From assembly GCA_020718225.1 (NCBI GenBank), contig DYSO01000006.1:1-46978 (forward strand): 46,978 nt of DNA. Direction: 5' to 3'. Shown here piece by piece: positions 1-8,785 of this stretch. How positions within the stretch are numbered: the stretch's first letter is position 1; every line of letters begins with the position of its first letter. The position numbers and the translations under genes are program-made. The notes beneath the pieces were generated by a model. It searched no databases. It was given only the letters and a program-made list of their open reading frames with translations, and was not told the DNA's origin. Source of the DNA: Draconibacterium orientale. GTDB taxonomy: Bacteria; Bacteroidota; Bacteroidia; Bacteroidales; FEN-979.

Positions 1-48
1 CAATAAACCTCTGATTTACTGAAAGTTTGAGGATTTCTTACAGACACT

Positions 49-72
49 ATTTAAGAAATATTCTTAAATTTG
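49..72 (+). promoter_or_regulatory. Imperfect palindrome overlapping a -7-like box
   Basis: Positions 49-69 form a near-perfect palindrome (ATTTAAG, seven-base centre, CTTAAAT), and positions 65-72 read TAAATTTG, which fits the Bacteroidota -7 consensus TAnnTTTG. No TTTG lies at the expected 19-21 bp upstream, and the first gene starts about 115 bp downstream, so this is only a candidate promoter/operator. Confidence 0.25.
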
Positions 73-186
73 CTGCTGGTATCTTAAATGGGGTTCCGCG
101 TTGTTTGTTGTAAAACAGGTTTTTATACCTGTTATATTGATACAATTAAAATTTTGTTTTTTAACTTTTTATCCTTACGAAAAGGC

Positions 187-1563
187 ATGGATCATATTAA
201 AAAATACATTGATGAGAACCGCGACAGGTTTGTTCAGGAGTTATTCGGGTTAATAAGAATTCCTTCAATCAGTTCTGAGGCTGATCATAAGGAAGATATG
301 GTCCGTGCTGCCGAGTATTGGCGAAAAAGTTTACGGGAAGCCGGCTGCGATCACGTTGAAATTTTTCCGACAGAAGGAAACCCGATTGTTTATGGTGAAA
401 AAATCATCGATCCTGCCCTGCCTACCATTCTTGTTTATGGACATTATGACGTTATGCCGGTGGATCCCCTTGAGTTATGGGAAAGTGGGCCTTTCAGGCC
501 GGAAGTTCGCGATGGTAAGATTTTTGCCCGTGGCGCTGACGATGACAAAGGGCAGGCATTTATGCATGCAAAGGCATTTGAATTGATGATGCGTACCGAT
601 TCCCTGCCATGCAACGCAAAATTTATGATTGAAGGGGAAGAGGAGGTTGGTTCAATGAATATCGGCGCTTTTTGCCTCGAAAACAAGGAACGGCTCAAAG
701 CCGATATCATTCTGGTATCCGATACAAGTATGATCGGGCTTGATTGCCCTTCAATCACTGTCGGGTTGAGGGGTTTGGCCTATATGCAGGTTGAGGTAAC
801 CGGCCCTGACCATGATTTGCATTCCGGGATTTTCGGAGGTGCTGTCGCCAATCCGGCCAATGTGCTGACAAAACTGGTTGCCGCCCTGACCGATTCCGAA
901 GGTAAAATTACCATCCCCGGTTTTTATGATGATGCCCTTATCATCAGTAAGGAAGAACGCGATGAAATGGCCAAAGCCCCATTTGATGAAACATCCTATA
1001 AGGAGCGTATCGATGTGGCTGCCCTTTTTGGTGAAGCCGGATATTCTACAAAAGAACGTACCGGAATCCGTCCCACACTGGATGTGAATGGAATCTGGAG
1101 CGGATATATTGGCGAAGGAACAAAAACCATCCTTCCTTCAAAAGCGTATGCTAAAATATCCATGCGACTGGTCCCCAACCAGGATTACCGGAAAATCAGT
1201 GAACTGTTTGAAAACCATTTTAAAAGCATGGCGCCGGATTATGTTAAAGTGAAGGTTGAATCGCTTCATGGGGGACAAGCTTACGTCTCTCCCATCGATA
1301 CAATTGGTTATCAGGCTGCCAGTAAAGCAATCGAAACGGTTCTCGGTAAAAAACCGATTCCGGTAAGAAGTGGAGGAAGCATACCCATCATCCCTCAATT
1401 CGAAGAAATATTAGGTATAAAGACCATCCTTCTTGGGTTTGGGCTCGAAGGAGATGCCATACATTCTCCGAATGAAAATTATCCCCTGGAAAATTTTTTA
1501 AAAGGAATTGAAACCATTCCTTACTTTTACGCCTACTTTACCGATATGTGGAAAAGTAAATAA
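187..1563 (+). CDS. M20 family dipeptidase / metallopeptidase
   Basis: A 458-residue M20 zinc peptidase, probably a cytoplasmic dipeptidase that hydrolyses short peptides. Visible motifs: zinc-binding GHYDVMP (H86, D88), GADDDKGQ with the bridging Asp at about residue 119, and EGEEEVGS with the catalytic/ligand glutamates at 151-153. RSGGSIP and IHSPNENYP lie near the end, as in CNDP/PepV-like dipeptidases, and the length is typical. The frame is open from 88, but the extra 33 residues are Cys/Phe-rich and unlike the family. The start at 187 gives the usual N-terminus and has AAAAGG just upstream. No signal peptide. The FISUMP gene begins inside its last 56 bases in another frame, or shortly after it. 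Family assignment is firm; substrate is not known. Confidence 0.93.
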   Translation: MDHIKKYIDENRDRFVQELFGLIRIPSISSEADHKEDMVRAAEYWRKSLREAGCDHVEIFPTEGNPIVYGEKIIDPALPTILVYGHYDVMPVDPLELWESGPFRPEVRDGKIFARGADDDKGQAFMHAKAFELMMRTDSLPCNAKFMIEGEEEVGSMNIGAFCLENKERLKADIILVSDTSMIGLDCPSITVGLRGLAYMQVEVTGPDHDLHSGIFGGAVANPANVLTKLVAALTDSEGKITIPGFYDDALIISKEERDEMAKAPFDETSYKERIDVAALFGEAGYSTKERTGIRPTLDVNGIWSGYIGEGTKTILPSKAYAKISMRLVPNQDYRKISELFENHFKSMAPDYVKVKVESLHGGQAYVSPIDTIGYQAASKAIETVLGKKPIPVRSGGSIPIIPQFEEILGIKTILLGFGLEGDAIHSPNENYPLENFLKGIETIPYFYAYFTDMWKSK

Positions 1564-2353
1564 GAAATGCCAGTCTCAGAAAGCGGAACGAAGAATATTG
1601 GATACTGAATCCGGCACCCGGCACCCGAAGCGAAATACATGCAATTGGATATTTCTGGTTGCCTGTATTTGGATTTTTTTTATTTCAGGCTGCAGAAAAG
1701 TTGATGAAAAATACAATTTGCCGCCCCCACATGTTGTAACAGATATTGATGGCAATATCTATCATACCATTACTGTCGGAGATCAGTTCTGGCTGGCCGA
1801 AAACCTTCGTACCACTCATTACCGCAACGGAGACCCGCTTCCAAATGTTACCGGTCCTGACGACTGGGCAATCCTGAAAACCGGAGCTTACTGCGCCTAT
1901 TTAAACCTTCCCGAAAATGCTGCTGTTTACGGATACCTGTATAATGGTCATGCGATCCATGATAACCGGAATATCTGTCCAGCCGGCTGGCATGTTCCGT
2001 CAGGAGCGGAATGGGAAACACTAATCCGGTTTCTTGGCGGTGAATTGGTGGCTGGGGGAAAATTAAAAGAAGCCGGGTTGGGCCATTGGGAAAATCCGAA
2101 TACCGGAGCGGACAACTGCATCGGGTTCACAGCGCTGCCTGTAGGATATCGGAATGAAAGCGGTGTGTTTGGGAACCAGTATATCAGCGCCATCTTCTGG
2201 TCATCGTCCGGTTATAACGATGATCATCAATGGTATAGATATATGTATTATAATTACGAAGGGATATACCGCGATTTTTTTCACAATAAGCAGCATGGCT
2301 TCTCTGTCCGGTGCATCTACGATTATGTGAAAGGAACCCCTGGAAAAGAATGA
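1508..2353 (+). CDS. FISUMP-domain lipoprotein
   Basis: A secreted lipoprotein with one Fib_succ_major (FISUMP) domain covering most of the chain: WLAENLRT, YGYLYNGHA, CPAGWHVPS, FTALPVGYR, FWSSS and a C-terminal GFSVRCIYD. The family is abundant in Fibrobacter and Bacteroidota; its biochemical role is not established. A hydrophobic stretch ending in FISGC is a lipobox, so the mature protein should be anchored through that Cys. The ATG at 1508 lies inside the M20 gene and puts about 45 residues before the hydrophobic core. An in-frame TTG at 1598 (251 residues) gives a more normal signal peptide and avoids the overlap, so the start is unsettled. The leader contains a short direct repeat CCGGCACCC-CGGCACCC. 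It ends 9 bp from the convergent dsbD gene, leaving no room for a terminator between them. Confidence 0.85.
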   Translation: MKPFLTFTPTLPICGKVNKKCQSQKAERRILDTESGTRHPKRNTCNWIFLVACIWIFFISGCRKVDEKYNLPPPHVVTDIDGNIYHTITVGDQFWLAENLRTTHYRNGDPLPNVTGPDDWAILKTGAYCAYLNLPENAAVYGYLYNGHAIHDNRNICPAGWHVPSGAEWETLIRFLGGELVAGGKLKEAGLGHWENPNTGADNCIGFTALPVGYRNESGVFGNQYISAIFWSSSGYNDDHQWYRYMYYNYEGIYRDFFHNKQHGFSVRCIYDYVKGTPGKE

Positions 2354-2362
2354 ATGGCTCGT

Positions 2363-4474
2363 TTAATGCTGTTGTTTATTAAAATTTTCCAGGGCTGTGT
2401 CTAAAAATTCCACAAAAGAATCTACATTAAGGTCATAGGCACGGGGTTTGGTCAGCAGGTTCCCGGAGGTATCGACCAATACATAATAGGGTTGTGAATT
2501 TACATGAAAACGGGTTATCTGTAAATCGGCAAATTGTTTCCCGATCGTTTTTTTAACTTTTTTATCATATGTTGAAGTAAACCATTCCTTTTCGGGAAGT
2601 TCAGTTTTATCATCAACATATAAAGCGGCGACGATAAAATTATCGCGGAGGCGTTTAAGTACTTTAGGATCGGACCACACATTGGCTTCCATTTCACGGC
2701 AGTTTACACAGCCATGGCCGGTAAAATCGATAAAAATGGGTTTGTTTTGCTTCTTTGCGCAGGCAAGGGCCTGGCTGTAATCGAAATAACCAGGCAGCCC
2801 GTGTGGCAAACGCAAAAAGTCAGCATGTTTTGGTTTGTCACAAAGGGAAGTATTTCCTGGCGATGTTTCATCACCCGTTGCAACGGAAGCGACTTCCTGT
2901 TTAATAATTGTGTTTAGATCAAAATCCTGATATGTTTCCGGGGGAAGATATCCTGATAAAGCTTTTAAAGGAGCTCCCCACATCCCGGGGATCATGTAAA
3001 CCACGAATGAAAAAACCACGATGGCCATGAGAATACGGGGTACGCTTATAAATGGCAATTCGGTGTCGTGATGAAACTTTATTTTACCAATCAGGTACAT
3101 ACCCATGAGGAAGAAAATTACAATCCAGAAGGCAAGATAAACTTCCCGGTCGAGGATATGCCAGTGGTACGTTTGGTCGGCAATACTGAGAAATTTCAAG
3201 CCTAAGGCCAGTTCCAGAAATCCAAGTAATACTTTTACTGAATTCAGCCAGCCTCCCGATTTCGGGATCCCGGCAAGCCAGGATGGGAAAAATGCAAATA
3301 GGGCAAAAGGCAGGGCAAATGCCAACGAAAAACCAAGCATCCCAATGATGGGCATGAGAATATGACCACTGGCCGCTTTCACCAGGAGCGCTCCGACGAT
3401 CGGGCCGGTGCATGAAAAGGAGACAAGTACCAGGGTGAAAGCCATGAAAAATGCGCCGGAATATCCTCCTTTATCTGCCTGTTTATCCGCTTTATTAACA
3501 ATCCAGCTTGGAAGTGTTATTTCGAACATGCCCAGAAAAGATGCCGCGAAAACCATGAAAATCAGAAAGAAAAATACATTTGGGATCCAATGGGTACTGA
3601 GAAAATTGGCAAAATTGGCGCCCAGGGTAACCGCAACCAATGTTCCGATAACTGTGTAAATGACGATGATTGATAGCCCGTAAACAATAGCTTCCAGTCG
3701 TGCTTTTCGTTTATTATGGGTGTCGTGCATAAAAAAGGTTACGGTCATCGGGATCATCGGAAAAACACAGGGGGTAACAATGGCTGCAAGGCCCGCCATG
3801 AAAGAGATCAGGAAAAACCAAAGGAGCGATTCCTCTCCTGCCAGATCAGCATCGGTTTCGCTCAACGATGATTGCTGAAGGGATTTCGAACCGGAGTCTG
3901 CTTTTAATACGGAGAGATTGGAAATATGCGGCGTGTCAACCGATGTAACTACTGAAGTGACGAGTTGAACATTTGCATTGTTTCCCGAAGTTGTTGATGC
4001 TGTTGGAGAGGCGCCCGGGTTTCCTTTAATTTTAAACTCAAAATCAACATCGGTGGGTGGTAAACATTGTTTATCGTCGCAGCACATGAAATTGATGGTG
4101 CCTTTCAGAATGAAATCGTGCCGGTCTAAGATTTTAATTTTTTGTTTAAATGTAACTTTATCTGCAAAAAATTTCAGTACCATCCCGAAGTTGGGGTCGT
4201 TTTCGATGATGGGTTTTGGTTCCATTACCTTTCCGTCAAGTTCAAAACCGGGATTTTTTACGAAATTAAAGGTGGTGGGAATCGGCCCTCCCTGAGGAAT
4301 ATCCTGTGAATATACATGCCAATCTGCATCGGCTTTTGCAGTAAAAAGCAAGGTGGCCTGATCCGGGGAGGTTTGTTCAACATTGAATGTCCATTTAACC
4401 GGATCCAGAATTTGGGAGAATGAGAAATAGGGGAAAAATATAAATGTCAGGAGACAGATTAAAAATTTCTTCAT
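2363..4474 (-). CDS. dsbD: Protein-disulfide reductase DsbD
   Basis: A 703-residue inner-membrane thiol transporter that moves electrons from cytoplasmic thioredoxin to periplasmic thiol proteins. Three expected parts are visible. After a signal peptide (KKFLICLLTFIFFPYFSFS) comes an N-terminal immunoglobulin-like domain with the CCDDKQC cysteines. Next is a multi-helix membrane domain with PCVFPMIPMT and FSCTGPIVG, the two transmembrane redox Cys. Last is a C-terminal thioredoxin-like domain with GHGCVNC at about residues 586-592. All three redox pairs are intact and the length is normal. A Ser/Thr-rich linker precedes the membrane part. It lies 42 bp downstream of tilS on the same strand and may be cotranscribed. 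A TAATTTTG (-7-like) at 4512-4519 overlaps the tilS stop, but I see no good -33 partner. In the cell it would supply reductant for cytochrome c maturation or periplasmic peroxidases/isomerases. Confidence 0.95.
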   Translation of the reverse strand: MKKFLICLLTFIFFPYFSFSQILDPVKWTFNVEQTSPDQATLLFTAKADADWHVYSQDIPQGGPIPTTFNFVKNPGFELDGKVMEPKPIIENDPNFGMVLKFFADKVTFKQKIKILDRHDFILKGTINFMCCDDKQCLPPTDVDFEFKIKGNPGASPTASTTSGNNANVQLVTSVVTSVDTPHISNLSVLKADSGSKSLQQSSLSETDADLAGEESLLWFFLISFMAGLAAIVTPCVFPMIPMTVTFFMHDTHNKRKARLEAIVYGLSIIVIYTVIGTLVAVTLGANFANFLSTHWIPNVFFFLIFMVFAASFLGMFEITLPSWIVNKADKQADKGGYSGAFFMAFTLVLVSFSCTGPIVGALLVKAASGHILMPIIGMLGFSLAFALPFALFAFFPSWLAGIPKSGGWLNSVKVLLGFLELALGLKFLSIADQTYHWHILDREVYLAFWIVIFFLMGMYLIGKIKFHHDTELPFISVPRILMAIVVFSFVVYMIPGMWGAPLKALSGYLPPETYQDFDLNTIIKQEVASVATGDETSPGNTSLCDKPKHADFLRLPHGLPGYFDYSQALACAKKQNKPIFIDFTGHGCVNCREMEANVWSDPKVLKRLRDNFIVAALYVDDKTELPEKEWFTSTYDKKVKKTIGKQFADLQITRFHVNSQPYYVLVDTSGNLLTKPRAYDLNVDSFVEFLDTALENFNKQQH

Positions 4475-4516
4475 AGGTTTTTTATATTTTTTGATATTGG
4501 GAAGAAGGGTACAAAA

Positions 4517-5887
4517 TTAGGCAAATTTTGTGAGTTCGATCTGTAGCATTCTCTTTGTTCTTTTGGTTATCCTGAAACGATGGTCAATCCGGTGACCGAT
4601 AATCCAAAGGATATGTTTATCGGAAGTCAGAAGCCAGCAATTTTCCTTTTCAGGGAGGGAAAATTTATTGTCAATAAAAAAATCGCTGAGTTTTTTCTTT
4701 TTAGTCATTCCCAGCGGATAAAATGCATCTCCGGGGCGCCATCTTCTGATCGTCAATGGGAACGTGAATCTGGTAACATCCAGGCATGCGATGTCGGGGG
4801 ATGCAGGAATATCAAAATCTTCATCCATATCACGGAGGGTCAGCTTTAAACGTATGGGTTGGTTCAGAATGGTCTCTTCTTGTTTAATTGTATATTCACT
4901 GAGTCTCTTTCCGGGTTGGTTTTTTATTGTATCCTCTTCCGGATCAGGGCCGGGCCTTGGCGTTATGATCCACTCATCACGATTGGTAATCAGCCGTTTC
5001 GATTTGGAATAAAATACCCTGCCGCTTTCACCCGGAAAGGATTCCAGTAAATCGTGGATAACCTGTTCATTGAAGCCATACGGTGCGAGGAGTTCCCAGA
5101 TTATGGGTTGAAGTGGGGTGAGTTTAAAGACATTTTTAAGGTTGATCCGGATTTCGTTTCCGGTCTCCCGGATTAGGGCCCGTTTTTTTTTGTCAACCTC
5201 TTTTTTCCAATATTTTTCTATGCTTCTGATTTGACCTATGGTAGCGGTTATCCCTTTTAAAAAATCGGGGTTCAGCAACTTCATGGCCGGGATTAAATCG
5301 ATCCGGATTTTATTGCGTAAATATTTGGTTTTATTGTTTGTCCGGTCTTCGCGCCAGGCAATGGATTGGTTTAGGGCATAGGTTTCAATCTCATTGCGGC
5401 AGGCAAAAAGCATGGGCCGGATAATTTTATCCTTTTTCGGAAAAATCCCATGCAATCCGGAGATACCCGTTCCACGAATAAGATTAATAAAGAAGGTCTC
5501 AATCTGGTCGTCGAGGTGATGGGCAGTGGCAATAAAATCAAAATGGTTTTCTGACCGGATCGTTTCAAACCACTCATAACGCAGTTTCCGTGCGGCCATC
5601 TGAATGGAAATTCCCTCTTTTTTTGCCTCTTCCCGGGTATTGAATTTTTTTAAAAAGAAGGGTGCATTGAGACTTTCCGCAAAGTGTCGCACGAACTGTT
5701 CGTCAGCCTGGCTATCCTTGTTCCTGAGTTGGAAATTGCAATGCGCGATCCCGATATGCACGCCGGTTTTATGAAACAGGTGGGCCATTACCACTGAATC
5801 GATACCCCCGCTCACCGTTAACAGGATTTTTGAACCAGGCGGAAATAACGTATTATCGGATATAAACTGTTGAAAAGATCGTACCAT
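4517..5887 (-). CDS. tilS: tRNA(Ile)-lysidine synthetase TilS
   Basis: A 456-residue cytoplasmic enzyme that attaches lysine to C34 of the CAU-anticodon tRNA-Ile using ATP, which lets it read AUA. The PP-loop ATPase motif SGGIDS is at residues 26-31, followed by GIAHCNFQLR, ATAHHLDDQIETFF and LIRGTGISGL, all typical of TilS. The linker and C-terminal substrate-binding domain follow (RRWRPGDAFYPLGM, KLSDFFID, WIIGHRID). Length matches the long two-domain form. It is normally a single-copy essential gene. A TACTTTTG (-7 consensus on the minus strand) at 5906-5913 lies 19 bp upstream of the ATG, back-to-back with the promoter region of the divergent histidine kinase. Confidence 0.96.
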   Translation of the reverse strand: MVRSFQQFISDNTLFPPGSKILLTVSGGIDSVVMAHLFHKTGVHIGIAHCNFQLRNKDSQADEQFVRHFAESLNAPFFLKKFNTREEAKKEGISIQMAARKLRYEWFETIRSENHFDFIATAHHLDDQIETFFINLIRGTGISGLHGIFPKKDKIIRPMLFACRNEIETYALNQSIAWREDRTNNKTKYLRNKIRIDLIPAMKLLNPDFLKGITATIGQIRSIEKYWKKEVDKKKRALIRETGNEIRINLKNVFKLTPLQPIIWELLAPYGFNEQVIHDLLESFPGESGRVFYSKSKRLITNRDEWIITPRPGPDPEEDTIKNQPGKRLSEYTIKQEETILNQPIRLKLTLRDMDEDFDIPASPDIACLDVTRFTFPLTIRRWRPGDAFYPLGMTKKKKLSDFFIDNKFSLPEKENCWLLTSDKHILWIIGHRIDHRFRITKRTKRMLQIELTKFA

Positions 5888-5905
5888 GCTCTGGCTGTTT
5901 CAAAA

Positions 5906-5954
5906 CAAAAGTACAGAAATTTATGTGGTTAATTTCTCCCTTTCATTATCTTTG
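5906..5954. promoter_or_regulatory. Divergent promoter region, tilS / histidine kinase
   Basis: On the minus strand positions 5906-5913 read TACTTTTG; on the plus strand positions 5947-5954 read TATCTTTG. Both fit the Bacteroidota -7 consensus TAnnTTTG and point at tilS (ATG 19 bp on) and the kinase gene (ATG 58 bp on). Clear TTTG -33 boxes are not visible for either, so the two -7 assignments are the only support. Confidence 0.45.
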
Positions 5955-6011
5955 ACAGCCTGAAAGTGAATTTCCGATCTTGGGCATGTTATTGAAATTT
6001 GTGAAGTATTT

Positions 6012-7775
6012 ATGAATTGGGAAACCTCTTATACAACGTGGATTTATTTAATTACAGCCGTTATCAGCCTGCAACTGGTTTTTACTGTTTATAAAATGCA
6101 GAAAATCAGGGGGCGTGTCCCGTTTTTATGGCTCATGTCCCTGGCTACTCTCTGGTCGTTCGTTCTGACTTTTGAATCGGTTTCAACAACCATTCCGGAA
6201 AAAATTTTCTGGTCCCGGCTGGAATATTTTTCAAATATGTTTATTCCGTTGATGTTCCTGAAATTCATAATGACCTACGATCTGGAAAACACCACCAGGA
6301 TCCGGCGCTATTTTGGGTTGTTTTGGATTGTTCCTCTTCTTACGATATTGCTGGTTTTCACAAATGGCTTCCATTCCCTGATCTGGACCGGTTTTACATG
6401 GAGCCCGCAGGGCAATAACATCCTTGTTTACCATCATGGTTTTGCTTTTTTTATTGCAATGGGCTATTCACTCAGTTTAATCATTTTCGGAAATATTTTA
6501 TTGATATCATTTGTCAGGAAACGGCCCCGTTATTTTCAATCGAAAGCATGGTATCTTCTCGTTGGGAGCCTGTTCCCATTGATTACCGGGATGATGTATA
6601 CCTGCAATTTAGGTCCGGTTGAGGGGCTGGATATTTCCCCTATGGGAATTTTGGTTGCAGGGACCCTCTTTTTTTGGGGTATTGCCCGGGAGCAATTGTT
6701 TGATATTGTTCCGACCGGCCACCGGCTGATGATCGAAAAGATGACCGATGGGGCGATCGTACTGGATGCAAGGCAATTTATCATGGATATTAACCCGGTT
6801 GCCAGACAGGCGCTTAACATCAGAGAAATAATAAACGGCCGGAAGTTGGATATGGTTTTCCCTTCCCTGAGCCGGTTATTAACAGACAAATCCCATGAAA
6901 GTGAATTCCGTGATGAGCTCTGGGTTGAGGAGCCGGTATCCCGATGGTTTGAGGTGATGCATAACCCAATGAAAAACGATAATGATAAATATTTAGGCAG
7001 TCTGATCATCATGCATGATATCACCCATCGCAAACGGAATGAAATTCAGTTGACAAAACTGGCGGATGAGTTAACGGAAATGAATGCAATGAAAGATAAA
7101 TTATATTCCATCATTGGTCATGACTTGCGCAGTCCGTTCAATTCCATTCTGGGATTTTCAGAATTGTTATCGGAATCTTATGATGATTTTTCCGATGGGG
7201 AACGCAAGCAGTTTGCTTATAACATCAACCTGGCTTCGAAAAGCGCTTTTAACCTGCTCGAGAATCTTCTGGAATGGTCAAGGATTCAATTGGGGCGAAC
7301 CCCTTTTTCGCCGGAGGAACTGGACCTTAATTTACTGGTCAGCGAAACGTTTCATGTATTAAAGTTAGCTGCTCAAACGAAAGGAATCGCTTTGATCAAT
7401 AAAACGCACCCGGGACAAAAAATCACTGCCGATAAAAACATGTTAAATTCCATTCTGAGAAACCTTTTGTCGAACGGTATTAAATTTACAACGCCAGGTG
7501 GCCATGTAATGGTTTCAACATCTGTCACAGATCAGGAAGTTGAACTGTTGGTTACCGATAACGGGATCGGGATACCCGCCCTGATGATAAAAAAGATGTT
7601 TCGTATCGATAACCTGATTTCTACTCCCGGGACAGCCAATGAAAAAGGGACCGGGTTGGGACTGATTTTATGTAAAGAGTTTGTCGAAAAACACGGGGGA
7701 ACGGTTCAGGTAAAAAGTGAACCGGGCGAAGGGACTACGTTCCTGCTTAAATTTCCCAGGTATCTCCCGAATTAA
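6012..7775 (+). CDS. Sensor histidine kinase, 7TM + PAS + HisKA/HATPase
   Basis: A 587-residue membrane sensor kinase. Residues 1-210 form about seven hydrophobic helices of the HisKA_7TM type, residues 230-340 a PAS-like domain (DGAIVLDARQFIMDINPVA...IIMHDITHRK), then a short coiled coil. The HisKA domain has phospho-acceptor H370 in IIGHDLRSPFNS, and the HATPase_c domain has LLSNGIKFT (N box), DNGIGIP (G1) and KGTGLGLILCKEF (G2). No receiver or output domain is attached and no response regulator is nearby, so the partner is elsewhere. The ligand for the 7TM part is unknown. Its last 29 bp overlap the 3' end of the convergent korB gene. The catalytic half is clearly homologous to the kinases at 20.4 and 36.1 kb. 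Confidence 0.92.
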   Translation: MNWETSYTTWIYLITAVISLQLVFTVYKMQKIRGRVPFLWLMSLATLWSFVLTFESVSTTIPEKIFWSRLEYFSNMFIPLMFLKFIMTYDLENTTRIRRYFGLFWIVPLLTILLVFTNGFHSLIWTGFTWSPQGNNILVYHHGFAFFIAMGYSLSLIIFGNILLISFVRKRPRYFQSKAWYLLVGSLFPLITGMMYTCNLGPVEGLDISPMGILVAGTLFFWGIAREQLFDIVPTGHRLMIEKMTDGAIVLDARQFIMDINPVARQALNIREIINGRKLDMVFPSLSRLLTDKSHESEFRDELWVEEPVSRWFEVMHNPMKNDNDKYLGSLIIMHDITHRKRNEIQLTKLADELTEMNAMKDKLYSIIGHDLRSPFNSILGFSELLSESYDDFSDGERKQFAYNINLASKSAFNLLENLLEWSRIQLGRTPFSPEELDLNLLVSETFHVLKLAAQTKGIALINKTHPGQKITADKNMLNSILRNLLSNGIKFTTPGGHVMVSTSVTDQEVELLVTDNGIGIPALMIKKMFRIDNLISTPGTANEKGTGLGLILCKEFVEKHGGTVQVKSEPGEGTTFLLKFPRYLPN

Positions 7776-8784
7776 GAAGGTCGTCCATATTACGGATCTT
7801 TGAGGTCTCCTTGGCATATTTGATTTGTCCTTCCACAAGATCATCATAGGTTGGGAACATAGCCGAACGGATGACGCCAAAAACCATTGGGAATTGAGGT
7901 GGGGCAAGTTTGGCAAGCATCAGGTGGATGCCTGGGTCCTGGTTGAATTGATCGTGAATAAGGATATCGTCGATGGTTATCCCTTTTTTTCCAATCTCAA
8001 CGACTTCAAGCCGGGTATCGCGCAGCATAATCCCTTTTTCATGATTCTTTCCAAAGACCATGGGTTCGCCATTTTTAACGACAAGCATGGTTTCCTCTTT
8101 GTTTTCTTTTCCAATCACGTCACCATGTGCTTTATCAGCGAAGATGATGCAGTTTTGCATGATCTCAATGACAGAGGTCCCGTCGTGACGGGCAGCTTCA
8201 AACATTGCTTCCGTCATAAGGTTGATATTGTTGTCGGGAACGCGGGCAAAAAAGGTCCCTTGAGCGCCCATAACAAGTTCGCCAACGGTAAAAGGGTGTT
8301 CAATGGTTCCCTGTGGGGAGGTTTTGGTTATCTTTCCCATTGGTGTCGTAGGCGAATACTGTCCCTTCGTCAACCCATAAATCTGGTTATTGAAAAGCAA
8401 AATATTGATATCGACATTACGACGGATGACATGGATAAAGTGATTTCCTCCAATGGCCAGGGAGTCGCCATCGCCGGTGGCCATCCAAACGCTCAGGCGT
8501 GGATTGGCAATTTTTACGCCGGTTGATATGGCAGCGGCACGTCCATGGATACCATGAATACCATAAGTATTTACATAATATGGGAAACGCGATGAACAGC
8601 CGATGCCGGAAACCATACAAAAATTTTCTTTCCGGTACCCGATTTTCGGGAAAACCCGTTCCACGGCTGCCAGGATTGCATGAGCGCCGCATCCGGGGCA
8701 CCATTTAACCATCTGGTCGCTTTCAAAATCTGCTTTGGTAAGTTGAATGTTTGAACGTTCAACGGTCATATTTACGAAGTCCAT
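7747..8784 (-). CDS. korB: 2-oxoacid:ferredoxin oxidoreductase, beta subunit
   Basis: A 345-residue thiamine diphosphate-binding subunit that works with the preceding KorA to oxidise a 2-oxoacid, probably 2-oxoglutarate, to the acyl-CoA while reducing ferredoxin. The cluster/TPP signatures are present: WCPGCG (C29, C32), GIGCSS (C63), and GDGDSLAIGGNH at about 104-115 followed by FNNQIYGLTKGQ. A later conserved Cys (MQNCIIF) would complete the 4Fe-4S ligand set. It starts one base after korA ends and is surely translated from the same message. The 2-oxoglutarate assignment rests on the two-gene architecture; pyruvate or another 2-oxoacid is not excluded. Its 3' end overlaps the convergent kinase gene by 29 bp. 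Confidence 0.93.
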   Translation of the reverse strand: MDFVNMTVERSNIQLTKADFESDQMVKWCPGCGAHAILAAVERVFPKIGYRKENFCMVSGIGCSSRFPYYVNTYGIHGIHGRAAAISTGVKIANPRLSVWMATGDGDSLAIGGNHFIHVIRRNVDINILLFNNQIYGLTKGQYSPTTPMGKITKTSPQGTIEHPFTVGELVMGAQGTFFARVPDNNINLMTEAMFEAARHDGTSVIEIMQNCIIFADKAHGDVIGKENKEETMLVVKNGEPMVFGKNHEKGIMLRDTRLEVVEIGKKGITIDDILIHDQFNQDPGIHLMLAKLAPPQFPMVFGVIRSAMFPTYDDLVEGQIKYAKETSKIRNMDDLLNSGDTWEI

Positions 8785-8785
8785 C

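Noticed and set aside
88-186. N-terminal extension of the M20 peptidase
   Set aside because: The 33 residues are Cys/Phe-rich with no homology expected and no signal-peptide layout; the ATG at 187 fits the family.
7825-8526. 233-residue plus-strand open frame
   Set aside because: It is fully antisense to korB, whose motifs and cluster Cys are clear; the antisense translation has no recognisable features.
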